From Alloalcanivorax marinus (GTDB lineage: Bacteria; Pseudomonadota; Gammaproteobacteria; Pseudomonadales; Alcanivoracaceae): 64,000 bases of DNA. Under the pieces are notes generated by a model. The model made no database searches and was not told the origin of the DNA. It was given only the letters and a program-made list of their open reading frames with translations. A program made the position numbers and the translations under genes. This document shows, one piece after another, positions 44,869 through 53,733 of the stretch. Location: contig NZ_JAEKJB010000009.1 in the NCBI RefSeq assembly GCF_016785095.1, positions 186,001 to 250,000 on the forward strand, read 5' to 3'. Numbering within the stretch: position 1 is the first letter of the stretch; each line of letters starts with the position of its first letter.

Positions 44869-47186
44869 CCGGGTCCCGGCTCCAGCCGCCACCAGGCCGG
44901 CAACAGGGCTCGCACCTGATGACGGCCGAAGCGGTCATCGATCAGGTGCACCACGCCTTCGTCGTCGCCGGTACGGATTACCCGGCCGGCGGCCTGCACC
45001 ACCTTGCGCAACCCCGGGTACAGATAGGTGTAGTCGTAGCCGTCACCGAACAGGGCCGCCAGCCGTTCCTTGAACTGTTCGTTCACCGGGTTCACCTGGG
45101 GCAGGCCCAGGGTGGCCACGAAGGCGCCGATCAGGCGCCGGCCCGGCAAGTCGATACCTTCCGCGAAGGCGCCGCCCAGCACCGCGAAGCCGATGCCCTC
45201 GCCGCCGTCCTGGAAACGGTCCAGAAAATCCTGGCGGGCGTTTTCGTCCATGCGCCGCTCCTGAGCCCAGACCGGCACGTCCGGCCATTGCTGGCGGAAC
45301 ACCGCCAGCACCCGCTCCAGATAGTCGTAACTGCTGAAGAACGCCAGATAGTTACCGGGCCGTTGCCGGTACTGCCCGCCCATCAGCTCGGCGATGGGCG
45401 CCAGGGAGGCCGGACGGTCCCGGTAGCGGGTGGAGATGCGTCGGGCGATGCGCACCTCAAGCTGCTCGGCGCGGAACGGGGTGGGCACGTCCACCCAGGC
45501 GGTGTCCGCCGGCAGGCCGAGCAGGTCGGCGTAATAACGGGCCGGGCTCAGCGTGGCGGAGAACAGCACGGCGGCGCGGGCGGTCTCGAAGCGCGGCGCC
45601 AGCAGCGCCGCCGGCACCACGTTGCGCAGGCACAGGCGGGAGCCGGGCCGGCCCCGGGCGGGGGCCAGCCGTTCGCTGTCGAACAGGAAGGCGTCGCCGT
45701 CGTAAAGCTCCGCCACCCGGTTGAAATGCAGGGCATCGAAATAGAAACGGGTAAGCTCGCCGTCCAGGGGTTCCGGGTGCTCGGCCATGTGGTCGTTGAT
45801 GGCGGCCAGCATCTGCTGCAGGGCGAACAGAAACGCCTGGGGCGGATCGTCGTGGACCCGGTAGTCCCGGTCCGGCTGGGCCGCGTCGATGTCCTTGTTG
45901 AGCGCGTTCCACTGGCGGTTGAGCCGGTCGAAGGCGCCCTTGAGCGCCTTTGGCACCGCGCGCCTGACGCGCCGGAAAGCGATCTGATCCAGCTCGGCGC
46001 TGTACATGCCCCGGGCCCGGTCCACCAGGTTGTGGGCTTCGTCCGCCAGCACCGCCACCCGCCACTGGTTCTCCGTGGCCAGGCCGTGCAGCAGCGCGGA
46101 CAAATCAAAGAAATAGTTGTAGTCCCCCACCACCAGGTCGCTCCAGCGGGCCATTTCCTGGCTCAGGTAGTAGGGGCAGACCTGGTGCTCCAGGGCCAGC
46201 TCGCGCAGCCGTGCCCGGTCGAGCATGGCCTCGCCGGCGGCGGCGGCGCGGGCCGCCGGCAGGCGGTCGTAGAAGCCCGCCGCCAGCGGGCAGGATTCGC
46301 CGTGGCAGGCCCGATCCGGGTGCTCGCAGCTTTTTTCCCGGGCGATCAGCTCCAGGGTGCGCAGGGGCGGGTCGCCGGGCGCCGGCGCCACCGGGTCCGG
46401 GGTCAGGGTGCGCACCGCGTCCAGGGCCAGGCGCCGGCCCGGGGTCTTGGCGCTGAGGAAGAACAGCTTGTCCAGGCCCTGGCCGGGGGCCGCCTTGAGC
46501 AGCGGAAACAGCGTACCCAGGGTCTTGCCGATGCCGGTGGGCGCCTGGGCCAGCAGGGCCCGACCGGTGCAGGCGGTCTGGTAGACCGACTCCGCCAACA
46601 CCCGCTGGCCGGGGCGAAAATCCGCGTGGGGGAACACCAGCGCGGCCAGGTGCCCGTCCCGGCGCTTGCGGTGGGCCAGCTCGCGGTCCGCCCATTGCAG
46701 GAAACGCTCGCACTGGTCCTGGAAAAACGCGTCCAGATCGGCGGCGGCGTGGGTCTCGCGCAGTGGCGTTTCCTTCTGCTTGACCACGTCGAAATAGACC
46801 AGCGCCAACTCCACGCTGTCCAGTTCCCGGGCCCGGCACAGCAAAGCGCCGTAGACCTTGAGCTGGGCCCAGTGCAGGGCCCGGTGGTTGCCGGGCTGGC
46901 GAGCCAGGTCGCCACGGAAGGTCTTGATCTCCTCCAGCCGGTTGCGGCGCGAATCGTAGCCATCGGCGCGGCCACGCACCCCGAGGTGGCGGTGCTCACC
47001 GCTCAACGCCACTTCCGTTTCGTAGCCCTGGCCACGCCGGCCGGTGACGGTGGCATGGCCGGCGATGCCCTCCTGGGCGGTGGGCGACGGCGTGAAACGC
47101 AGATCCAGGTCGCCGGCCTTGGCGGTGAACTCGCACAAAGCGCGCACCGCCACGGTATAGGAGGTTGCCTCGCCGATCGTGCTCAC
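44865..47186 (-). CDS. XPD/DinG-like Fe-S helicase with N-terminal PD-(D/E)XK nuclease-like domain
   Basis: A 773-aa protein. Residues ~40-110 carry a RecB/Cas4-like nuclease pattern: Asp75 in GRADGYD, Glu86-x-Lys88 in LEEIKTF, then Q and Y in WAQLKVYGALL. The helicase follows: Walker A Lys221 (APTGIGKT), DEAH at 382-385, and the late motifs QAAGRVIRTGDDEG. Four cysteines (287, 294, 299, 337) fit the Fe-S cluster of XPD-type 5'-3' helicases. The start is GTG 47186, overlapping the FAN1 stop (GTGA) with GGGAGGAG upstream. The pairing suggests joint DNA repair work. Confidence 0.87.
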   Translation of the reverse strand: MSTIGEATSYTVAVRALCEFTAKAGDLDLRFTPSPTAQEGIAGHATVTGRRGQGYETEVALSGEHRHLGVRGRADGYDSRRNRLEEIKTFRGDLARQPGNHRALHWAQLKVYGALLCRARELDSVELALVYFDVVKQKETPLRETHAAADLDAFFQDQCERFLQWADRELAHRKRRDGHLAALVFPHADFRPGQRVLAESVYQTACTGRALLAQAPTGIGKTLGTLFPLLKAAPGQGLDKLFFLSAKTPGRRLALDAVRTLTPDPVAPAPGDPPLRTLELIAREKSCEHPDRACHGESCPLAAGFYDRLPAARAAAAGEAMLDRARLRELALEHQVCPYYLSQEMARWSDLVVGDYNYFFDLSALLHGLATENQWRVAVLADEAHNLVDRARGMYSAELDQIAFRRVRRAVPKALKGAFDRLNRQWNALNKDIDAAQPDRDYRVHDDPPQAFLFALQQMLAAINDHMAEHPEPLDGELTRFYFDALHFNRVAELYDGDAFLFDSERLAPARGRPGSRLCLRNVVPAALLAPRFETARAAVLFSATLSPARYYADLLGLPADTAWVDVPTPFRAEQLEVRIARRISTRYRDRPASLAPIAELMGGQYRQRPGNYLAFFSSYDYLERVLAVFRQQWPDVPVWAQERRMDENARQDFLDRFQDGGEGIGFAVLGGAFAEGIDLPGRRLIGAFVATLGLPQVNPVNEQFKERLAALFGDGYDYTYLYPGLRKVVQAAGRVIRTGDDEGVVHLIDDRFGRHQVRALLPAWWRLEPGPG

Positions 47187-48862
47187 CGCTCCTCCCAGGT
47201 CACCTTGCAGACCACCGCCGGCATGCGCTGCTCGGCGAAGTACGCCAGCCAACGGCGCTGGTTGTCCTGGAGCCGGTCGCCGGGACCCTTTACCTCGATC
47301 ATCCGATACTCCCGCCGCGCCGGGAAAAACTGGATCAGATCCGGCAGGCCCGCCCGGTTGGCCTTGATGTCGCGCAGCAGGCGCTCGCCGTGGCGGGCCA
47401 GGTGGGCGGCGGGAATGCAGTCCAGGGCCAGTTCCAGCAGCGGTTCGGAGAGCGCCCCCCAGTGCACGAACGGCGATTGAGTGCCGTATTTACGGTGAAA
47501 GGTATCGACAATGCGCCGCCGGTGGCGGCCGCTTTCCAGATCGGCGAAGGCGGCGGCGAACCGCTCCCGGCGCCGGGCCAGGAAATCCGGCCGGTGCAGG
47601 TCCGCCGGGCCGCTCTGGAACGGGTGGAAGAAGGCGCCGGGCAAGGGCGCGAACACCGCCTCCCAGCACAGCAGCCCGAACAGGCCGGTGAGCAGCGTGT
47701 TCTCGACGTAGAACACCGGCGCCTCCTCGCGATGGAAGTGCGCGGCCACCGCGCCCTCCACGGAGCCGACGCGCATCAGGTCGGCCAGCGGCAGGGTCAG
47801 CGACCATTGCTCGGTGTCCGGCGCCGCCGCCGGGCCGGGCCTGGGCAGGTCCAGCTTGCGATGCAGGCGCGGCAGCAGCCGGCCCAGGTGCTGGCGCTCC
47901 GCCTCGCTCTCCGGAGCGGCGGCGGCCTCACCGGCCAGCGCCAGGGCGGCCCGGTACTCACCGCGCCGCTCCAGCACCCGCAGGCGCCGGGCCCGGGCGT
48001 CCGGATGATGGCATCGCGCGTACAGGGCCTCGGCCCGCTCCAGTTCGTTCTCCCGTTCCCACTGGCGGGCCAGTTTGTAACGCAGCTTGTGGCGGCGCTC
48101 CTCAACCCAGGGGTTGCCGGTGTCGCCGTCCGGCAGATCGGCGGCCACGGTGGCCACCGGTTCGCCGGCCTCGAACCGCTGCCGGCAGGCATGCAGGGCC
48201 AGCCAGGCGTCCAGGTCGGCGCGATCGCGGTACGGGCGCGTGGTGGCGTCCAGGCGCACCCGCTCATAGCGGAAGGTGCCCAGCTCGGTGAGCACGAATT
48301 CGCGCCAGTCCTGGTACAGGTTGCCAAAGAACATCAGCCGCAGGCGCTCGCACACCGGCATCACGGTGAGCCGCCAGGCCGGCGGAAGGTGGCCGTCCGG
48401 GTCCCAGGCGGTCAGCGGGCGGGGCGCGGGTGGCTGCTCGGCCAGGGTGGCCAGCCAGTCCGCCTTGCGACCGTGCCGGTCCAGACCGGCGGCGGCCAGC
48501 CGGGGCGCCAGAGCGCGGCCCAGCTCTACCTTGGTGTAGAGGCGGAACAGGTCCTCAAGAGCCAGGTCACCGTCCCGCCGTACCCAGCCCGCCGCCTCCA
48601 GCGCCGTCAGCGCCGGCGTGGCCGGGCCGATCTCCGGGTAGCGCAGTTTGTCGGCGCGGAACAGTTCGCCGGTGCGCATCACCATGCGCGTCAGCAGCGC
48701 CCGGGGCGCCACCGGCAGGGCCGCCACGCCGGCCACGAAGGCCCGTTCGGCCTCATCGAGCAGATCCCCGTGACACCGGCTCACCCAGCGCAGCACGGTC
48801 TCGAAGTTGCGCAGGTAATAGAGCGGGTCGTCCAGGGTGGCGGGGGCGGCGATACTGTCCAT
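47183..48862 (-). CDS. FAN1-type VRR-NUC structure-specific nuclease
   Basis: A 559-aa protein homologous to bacterial FAN1, which cuts flap and crosslink-repair intermediates. The C-terminal VRR-NUC catalytic site is visible: Asp508 in GLPDLIQF, Glu523-x-Lys525 in MIEVKGPGDRLQDNQRRWL. The N-terminal ~450 residues match the SAP-like/TPR part of FAN1 (YLRNFETVLRWVSRCHGDLL, ERANELERAEALY-like helices). ATG 48862 is chosen over the upstream ATG at 48901. The downstream helicase gene overlaps by 4 bases. Confidence 0.88.
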   Translation of the reverse strand: MDSIAAPATLDDPLYYLRNFETVLRWVSRCHGDLLDEAERAFVAGVAALPVAPRALLTRMVMRTGELFRADKLRYPEIGPATPALTALEAAGWVRRDGDLALEDLFRLYTKVELGRALAPRLAAAGLDRHGRKADWLATLAEQPPAPRPLTAWDPDGHLPPAWRLTVMPVCERLRLMFFGNLYQDWREFVLTELGTFRYERVRLDATTRPYRDRADLDAWLALHACRQRFEAGEPVATVAADLPDGDTGNPWVEERRHKLRYKLARQWERENELERAEALYARCHHPDARARRLRVLERRGEYRAALALAGEAAAAPESEAERQHLGRLLPRLHRKLDLPRPGPAAAPDTEQWSLTLPLADLMRVGSVEGAVAAHFHREEAPVFYVENTLLTGLFGLLCWEAVFAPLPGAFFHPFQSGPADLHRPDFLARRRERFAAAFADLESGRHRRRIVDTFHRKYGTQSPFVHWGALSEPLLELALDCIPAAHLARHGERLLRDIKANRAGLPDLIQFFPARREYRMIEVKGPGDRLQDNQRRWLAYFAEQRMPAVVCKVTWEER

Positions 48863-48917
48863 TTGGCTAGTATAGGGAGCGATTCTCGGTGACGCGAGCA
48901 CCGCACGTCGCCGGGCC

Positions 48918-49003
48918 GATCGCGGCTGAAGCCGCTCCTACGGGGTGGATCGCCGATGCTCGCGGCGTTCGCTATGGTTGTAGGAGCGGCTTCAGCCGCG
49001 ATC
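48918..49003. repeat. REP-like inverted pair
   Basis: GATCGCGGCTGAAGCCGCTC (48918) faces GTAGGAGCGGCTTCAGCCGC (48980), with perfect 24-bp arms around a ~38-bp spacer. It lies between the FAN1 and thioredoxin genes and includes part of the thioredoxin stop codon. Confidence 0.85.
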
Positions 49004-49328
49004 AACCGGTGAGGCGCGCCAGGGCCTCACCGATTTCCGCTGGGTCGCCGGGCCGCACCAGACGGGCCACCTCCTCGCCGTCGCGCAGAAAGATCAGCGT
49101 CGGCCACAGCTTGACCCGGAACGAACGCCCCAGGGGCCGGCCCTTGCCATCCTCCACCTTGAGGTGCTCGAGATCCGGGTGGTCGGCCAGCGCCGCCTGG
49201 ATCAAGGGCTGGGCGGCCCGGCAGTGGCCACACCAGTTGGTGCCGAATTCCAGCACCCGGGGGCCGGGGGCGGCGTCCACGGCGGCGCGGTCCAGGGTTT
49301 CCGGCTGGTATTGGGATTGGTAAGGCAT
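49002..49328 (-). CDS. Thioredoxin-family protein
   Basis: A 108-aa protein with the active site WCGHC in LEFGTNWCGHCRAAQPLI and a cis-proline in KLWPTLIFLRDG. No signal peptide is visible, so it is probably cytoplasmic. The start is set at ATG 49328 (MPYQSQYQPETL); an upstream in-frame ATG at 49370 adds a basic stretch. The redox partner is unknown. Its stop codon lies in the REP pair. Confidence 0.87.
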   Translation of the reverse strand: MPYQSQYQPETLDRAAVDAAPGPRVLEFGTNWCGHCRAAQPLIQAALADHPDLEHLKVEDGKGRPLGRSFRVKLWPTLIFLRDGEEVARLVRPGDPAEIGEALARLTG

Positions 49329-49425
49329 GGAGCGACTCCGGCGGCGATATCGGCGTGGGCTAGCATACACCCGCCGGCCCGGCGCCGTTCAAGTCAGCCG
49401 TTACCCTTCCGTTCGCGCCGGCGCT

Positions 49426-49535
49426 GGACGCCGGACGCTACAACCCGGCGCGGCGAGGTACGGCGAGCTGACTGAGACGCAGAAAACACACCAAGCCTTT
49501 CAGACCACGGGTTAAGCGTCTAGCGTCCGGCGTCC
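49426..49535. repeat. 15-bp inverted repeat around the end of the yjdF-like gene
   Basis: GGACGCCGGACGCTA (49426-49440) faces TAGCGTCCGGCGTCC (49521-49535) perfectly. The right arm encodes the last residues of the YjdF-like protein. It may serve as its terminator and resembles the foldback at 27192-27307 in layout but not in sequence. Confidence 0.6.
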
Positions 49536-50138
49536 GGCGGCCAGCGCGGCCAGCGCCAGGGCCATCAACGCGCCCAGCAGCGCCAGGGCCATATCCTTCT
49601 GGGCGTCCCAGGGGTCGCCCTGGGTACCCAGGAACAGATCGCTGCCATCGCCGAGGACCACCGCCGCGCCCCACTCGATCAGTTCGTAGATCATCGACGA
49701 GGCAAGAATCAGCGCGAAGGCGAAAAAGCCGGCCCAGACACCACGCAGGCCGGCAACGCGACGGCACAGCTCGCGCAGCGGCAGCACCAGCAGCACACCG
49801 TACAGCAGATGCAGCAGGCGGTCGTACTGATTGCGTTGCCAGCCGAACAGTTCATCGATGCTGAAGCCCGCCAGCTGCCGAGCCCAGGCGTCGTAGGGAA
49901 CCCGCGAGTAGGTGTAGTGGGCGCCGATTTCATGGAGAACCAGAAACAGGGTAATGAGCCCATAGTTGCCGGCGGAGAAGCGGAACCAGCGGCGCGTGGC
50001 CCACAGGGTCGCCAGGAACAGGGCCACCACGGCATTTTCCATCAGCCAGGTTCCACGCTCCACCGGCGACACCGCCAGGGCCGCCATCACCACCAGCAAT
50101 ATCGCGGAGCACGCCGCGAAGGTTTTGCGTTCGTCCAT
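49512..50138 (-). CDS. YjdF/DUF2238 membrane protein
   Basis: A 208-aa inner-membrane protein with about six membrane segments. DUF2238 features are clear: FLVLHEIGAHYTYSRVPYD, GWQRNQYDRLLHLLYGVLL and SSMIYELIEWGAAVVLGD...DPWDAQKDM. The function of the family is unknown. It is a single gene between the thioredoxin gene and a REP pair. Confidence 0.9.
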   Translation of the reverse strand: MDERKTFAACSAILLVVMAALAVSPVERGTWLMENAVVALFLATLWATRRWFRFSAGNYGLITLFLVLHEIGAHYTYSRVPYDAWARQLAGFSIDELFGWQRNQYDRLLHLLYGVLLVLPLRELCRRVAGLRGVWAGFFAFALILASSMIYELIEWGAAVVLGDGSDLFLGTQGDPWDAQKDMALALLGALMALALAALAAGRRTLDA

Positions 50139-50226
50139 GTTTTTGCCGGCACCCGGTTCAATGTTTTTGGTGCCGGCAGCTTAACACCGGACGGGAAGAC
50201 GCCGAAGCGCCTGATGGTCTGGGAGC

Positions 50227-50286
50227 ATCGCGACTGAAGTTGCTCCTACCGCATTCTTAAACCGTAGGAGCGACTTCAGTCGCGAT
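50227..50286. repeat. REP-like inverted pair, variant with compensating changes
   Basis: ATCGCGACTGAAGTTGCTCC (50227) faces GTAGGAGCGACTTCAGTCGC (50264). Both arms carry the same C-to-T / G-to-A change relative to the other copies, so the small hairpin GCGACT/AGTCGC is still paired. It lies upstream of yjdF and after the aldehyde dehydrogenase gene. Confidence 0.82.
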
Positions 50287-50289
50287 AAC

Positions 50290-51720
50290 TCAAGGCGCCA
50301 CGTAGGCGGTTTTCACCGTGGTGAAGAACTCCGCCGCGTAGCGGCCCTGTTCCCGGGAGCCGTAGCTTGAGCCTTTACGACCGCCAAACGGCACATGGTA
50401 ATCGACACCGGCGGTGGGCGTGTTGACCATCACCATGCCGGCCTCGGCATGGTGGCGGAAGTGGGTAGCATACTTCAGGGACGAGGTGCAGATACCCGCG
50501 GACAGACCAAACTCGGTGTCGTTGGCCAGGGTCAGGGCGTGCTCGTAATCGTCCGCCAGAATCACACAGGCCACCGGGCCGAAAATCTCTTCCCGGGCGA
50601 TGCGCATGGACGGGTCGGTGTCGGCGAACAGGGCCGGGGCCATGTAGAACCCCTCGCTGCCCCGTTGCAGACGCTCACCGCCACACACCAGGCGCGCGCC
50701 CTCCTCGCGACCGATGTCCACGTAGCCGAGGTCCTGATCGAGCTGGCTCTGGTCCACCACCGGGCCGATGTCGGTGCCTTCGCCCAGGGCGTGATCCACC
50801 TTCAAACCGGACAGGCGCCGTTGCACGCCGTCCACGAAACGATCGTGGATGCCTTTCTCGACAATGAACCGGGACGAGGCGGTGCAGCGCTGGCCGGTGG
50901 AGAAATAGGCCCCTTGCACGGCCACTTCCACGGCACGCTCCAGGTCGGCATCGTCGAGCACCACCAGCGGGTTCTTGCCCCCCATTTCCAACTGCAGCTT
51001 GGCGAAGCGGGCGCCGGCGGTGGCCATTACCCGGGCTCCGGTGTTCTCCGAGCCGGTAAAGGAGATGGCGTCCACGTCGGCGCTTTCCAGCAAAGTCTGG
51101 CCGACCACGCTGCCGCGCCCCATGGTCAGATTGAACACCCCCTCGGGCAGGCCGCTACGGCTGATGATCTCCGCCAGTGCCCAACCGGAACCGGGCACCA
51201 GATCGGCGGGCTTGAACACCACGCAGTTGCCATACGCGAGCGCCGGCGCGATTTTCCAGGCGGGAATCGCGATCGGAAAATTCCACGGTGTGATGATGCC
51301 CACCACGCCCACCGGCTCGCGGGTGATGTGCACGTCCATGCCGGGGCGCACCGAGGGCAGCGTCTCGCCGCCCGGCCGCAGGACTTCGCCGGCGAAGAAA
51401 CGGAAAATCTGCGCCGCCCGGTTCACCTCGGCGATGCCCTCGGGCAGGGTCTTGCCCTCTTCCCGGGACAGCAGCCGGCCCAGTTCTTCCTTGCGGGTGG
51501 CCAGTTCCAGGCCGATGAAGTCCAGCGCATCGGCGCGCGCCTGAATACCGGCGCGGCGCCAGCCCGGGAAGGCGGCCCGGGCGGCGGCAATGGCCTGGCG
51601 GGTCTGGTCGGCGTCCGCCTGGGCGTATTCTCCGATCACGTCCGTGGTATCGGACGGATTGATGTTGGGCCGGGCCCCGTTGCCCCGGGCCCAGGTACCG
51701 GCGATGAAGTTGTTACGCAT
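50290..51720 (-). CDS. NAD(P)-dependent aldehyde dehydrogenase, last gene of the hpa-tct operon
   Basis: A 476-aa ALDH with catalytic Cys279 (STGQRCTASSR) and Glu245 (LEMGGKNPLVV). The cofactor region is GIITPWNFPIAIPAWK and VSFTGS-like ISFTGSENTGA. It is closest in pattern to 2-oxoglutarate-semialdehyde and succinate-semialdehyde dehydrogenases. It lies 6 bp after tctA. Because HpaI upstream releases succinic semialdehyde, oxidation of that to succinate is the best guess. A role like HpaE (5-carboxymethyl-2-hydroxymuconic-semialdehyde dehydrogenase) is the alternative. Confidence 0.85.
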   Translation of the reverse strand: MRNNFIAGTWARGNGARPNINPSDTTDVIGEYAQADADQTRQAIAAARAAFPGWRRAGIQARADALDFIGLELATRKEELGRLLSREEGKTLPEGIAEVNRAAQIFRFFAGEVLRPGGETLPSVRPGMDVHITREPVGVVGIITPWNFPIAIPAWKIAPALAYGNCVVFKPADLVPGSGWALAEIISRSGLPEGVFNLTMGRGSVVGQTLLESADVDAISFTGSENTGARVMATAGARFAKLQLEMGGKNPLVVLDDADLERAVEVAVQGAYFSTGQRCTASSRFIVEKGIHDRFVDGVQRRLSGLKVDHALGEGTDIGPVVDQSQLDQDLGYVDIGREEGARLVCGGERLQRGSEGFYMAPALFADTDPSMRIAREEIFGPVACVILADDYEHALTLANDTEFGLSAGICTSSLKYATHFRHHAEAGMVMVNTPTAGVDYHVPFGGRKGSSYGSREQGRYAAEFFTTVKTAYVAP

Positions 51721-51726
51721 GGTCGA

Positions 51727-53238
51727 TCAATCTCCCTGGTTGGCCGGGCGCGCGCTGCGTTTGCGGAAGGCGGCCCAAAGGGGCAGCAGCAGGAACAGCG
51801 CGGTGAGAATCAGGAACACGGTGCTCGGCACGCTATTGAAGAAGGTCATGTAGTCGCCCCGGGATAGCAGCAGCGCGCGGCGGAAATGCACTTCCATCAT
51901 CGGCCCGAGAATGAAGCCGAGCAGCAGCGGCGCCGCCGGGAAACGCAACCGGATCAGGAAATAGCCGATCACCCCGAAGAACAGCGCGGTATAGATATCG
52001 AACACGCTGGAGCGCACCGAGAACACACCGATGCAGATAAAGAACAACATGGCCGGGTACAGCACGTGATAGGGAATCGACAACATACGCACCCACACCC
52101 GGATCAGCGGCAGGTTCAGAATCAGCAGCATGATGTTGCCGACGCCGAAGCTCACCACCAGGCCCCAGAACATATCCGGATTGCTGGTGACCAGCTCCGG
52201 CCCCGGGGTGATACCGTGCAAAATCATGGCGCCAAGCAGCACCGCCATCACCGCGTCGCCGGGGATACCCAGACTCAGGGTGGGAATGAACGCCGCCTGT
52301 ACCGCCGCGTTATTGGCGGATTCCGGAGACGCCACGCCGCGCAGTTCGCCCTTGCCGAAATTTTCCGGGTTCTTGGCCAGCTTCTTTTCCGCCGCGTAGG
52401 ACATGAAGGCGGCGATGGCCGGGCCGGAGCCGGGCAGCGCCCCGACGAAGGCGCCGATGCCGGAACCGCGCAGGATGGTCTTCCACAGACCATGCCATTC
52501 GTGCCGCTTGGGCAGCATGGATTTGAAGGTCAGGCCGCTGGCCTTGAGCGGGGAACGCTTTTCCTGCCCCAGGTTGGCGAGGATTTCACCCACCCCGAAC
52601 AGCCCCATGGCCAGAGCCACCAGGCTGATGCCGTCGGACAACGCCAGGGCGCCGAAGGTAAAACGCTCGGCGCCGGAGGTATCGTCCGTGCCCACCAGTC
52701 CCAGGGCGATGCCCAGCATCACCATGGTCATACCCTTGAGCGGCGAGCCCACCGACAGGGTGGAGGCCGCCACCAGGCCCAGCAGCATGATCGAGAAGTA
52801 ATCCACCGCGCCGAAATCCATGGCGAAGGACGCAATCATCGGCGTGAACCCGAGCACCATGAAAATGGCCACGATGCCACCGGAGAAGGACGAGATGGCG
52901 GCGGTGAACAAGGCCACGCCAGCGCGCCCCTGCTTGGTCATCTGGTTGCCGTCGAGACAGGTCACCGCCGCCGAGGCGGTGCCCGGCAGGTTGAGGAGAA
53001 TGGCGGCGATGGAGCCGCCGTACTGGGCGCCGTAGAAAATGCCGGCCAGCATGATCAGAGCAATCGGCGGAGACAGGTAATAGGTCATCGGCAGAGCAAG
53101 CGAAATCGCCGCCAGCGGTCCGATGCCGGGCAGCACGCCCACGAAGGTACCCACCAGCACGCCCACGAAACAGAACAGCAGGCCCTGCCAGGAAAATGCC
53201 ACTTCGGCGCCGAGCGCCAGATTGTGAAGGATATCCAT
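51727..53238 (-). CDS. tctA: Tripartite tricarboxylate transporter large permease TctA
   Basis: A 503-aa membrane protein with about twelve helices. TctA signatures are visible: GVLPGIGPLAAISLALPMTY, GIFYGAQYGGSIAAILLNLP, GALPGSGPAIAAFMSYAAEK and TLSLGIPGDAVMAVLLGAM. It forms the channel of a sodium-driven carboxylate importer with TctB and the binding protein TctC. ATG 53238 is used; the upstream TTG is not needed. It lies 4 bp after tctB and 6 bp before the aldehyde dehydrogenase gene. Confidence 0.95.
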   Translation of the reverse strand: MDILHNLALGAEVAFSWQGLLFCFVGVLVGTFVGVLPGIGPLAAISLALPMTYYLSPPIALIMLAGIFYGAQYGGSIAAILLNLPGTASAAVTCLDGNQMTKQGRAGVALFTAAISSFSGGIVAIFMVLGFTPMIASFAMDFGAVDYFSIMLLGLVAASTLSVGSPLKGMTMVMLGIALGLVGTDDTSGAERFTFGALALSDGISLVALAMGLFGVGEILANLGQEKRSPLKASGLTFKSMLPKRHEWHGLWKTILRGSGIGAFVGALPGSGPAIAAFMSYAAEKKLAKNPENFGKGELRGVASPESANNAAVQAAFIPTLSLGIPGDAVMAVLLGAMILHGITPGPELVTSNPDMFWGLVVSFGVGNIMLLILNLPLIRVWVRMLSIPYHVLYPAMLFFICIGVFSVRSSVFDIYTALFFGVIGYFLIRLRFPAAPLLLGFILGPMMEVHFRRALLLSRGDYMTFFNSVPSTVFLILTALFLLLPLWAAFRKRSARPANQGD

Positions 53239-53242
53239 CAAA

Positions 53243-53689
53243 TCACCACTCGAACGCGGCCACCGGAATGCCGAAGCCGTAAATGAATACCAGGACGCCG
53301 AGCACGCTCAGCCCCACCGCGGTGGCCACCGCCGCCGCCGGACGCACCGGCTTCTCGGCCAGCGACACCAGCACCACCAGCGCCAGCGTGGCGGGCACCA
53401 GCCCGGCCCTCTCCAGCAACGCGGCGAACGCCACGAAGCCCGCGCTGATGGTGAGAATCGGCCGTGGAATCCAGAAGTTCCGTTCCGTTTTTTCCGCATG
53501 CCACACTTCCAGCACCAGCAGAACGGCGAACAGCAACAACACCGAGCCGATCATCACCGGGAAGAAACCGGGACCCATGCGACGCAGCGAGCCCATTTCG
53601 TAGCCACTGCCTTGAACAATCACGTAGAGACCAAACAGGCCGAGCAGCAGCGCCGCGCCCACCTGTAACCAGTTAATGGAACGAGCCAT
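53243..53689 (-). CDS. tctB: Tripartite tricarboxylate transporter small permease TctB
   Basis: A 148-aa protein with four membrane segments and the TctB-type stretch MGPGFFPVMIGSVLLLFAVL. It is the partner of TctA. It lies 44 bp after hpaI, so the import genes are embedded inside the catabolic operon. Confidence 0.92.
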   Translation of the reverse strand: MARSINWLQVGAALLLGLFGLYVIVQGSGYEMGSLRRMGPGFFPVMIGSVLLLFAVLLVLEVWHAEKTERNFWIPRPILTISAGFVAFAALLERAGLVPATLALVVLVSLAEKPVRPAAAVATAVGLSVLGVLVFIYGFGIPVAAFEW

Positions 53690-53733
53690 TTATTATTCTC
53701 CTCCGAGGCGCAAAGCGCGTTGTGAGAATAGAT

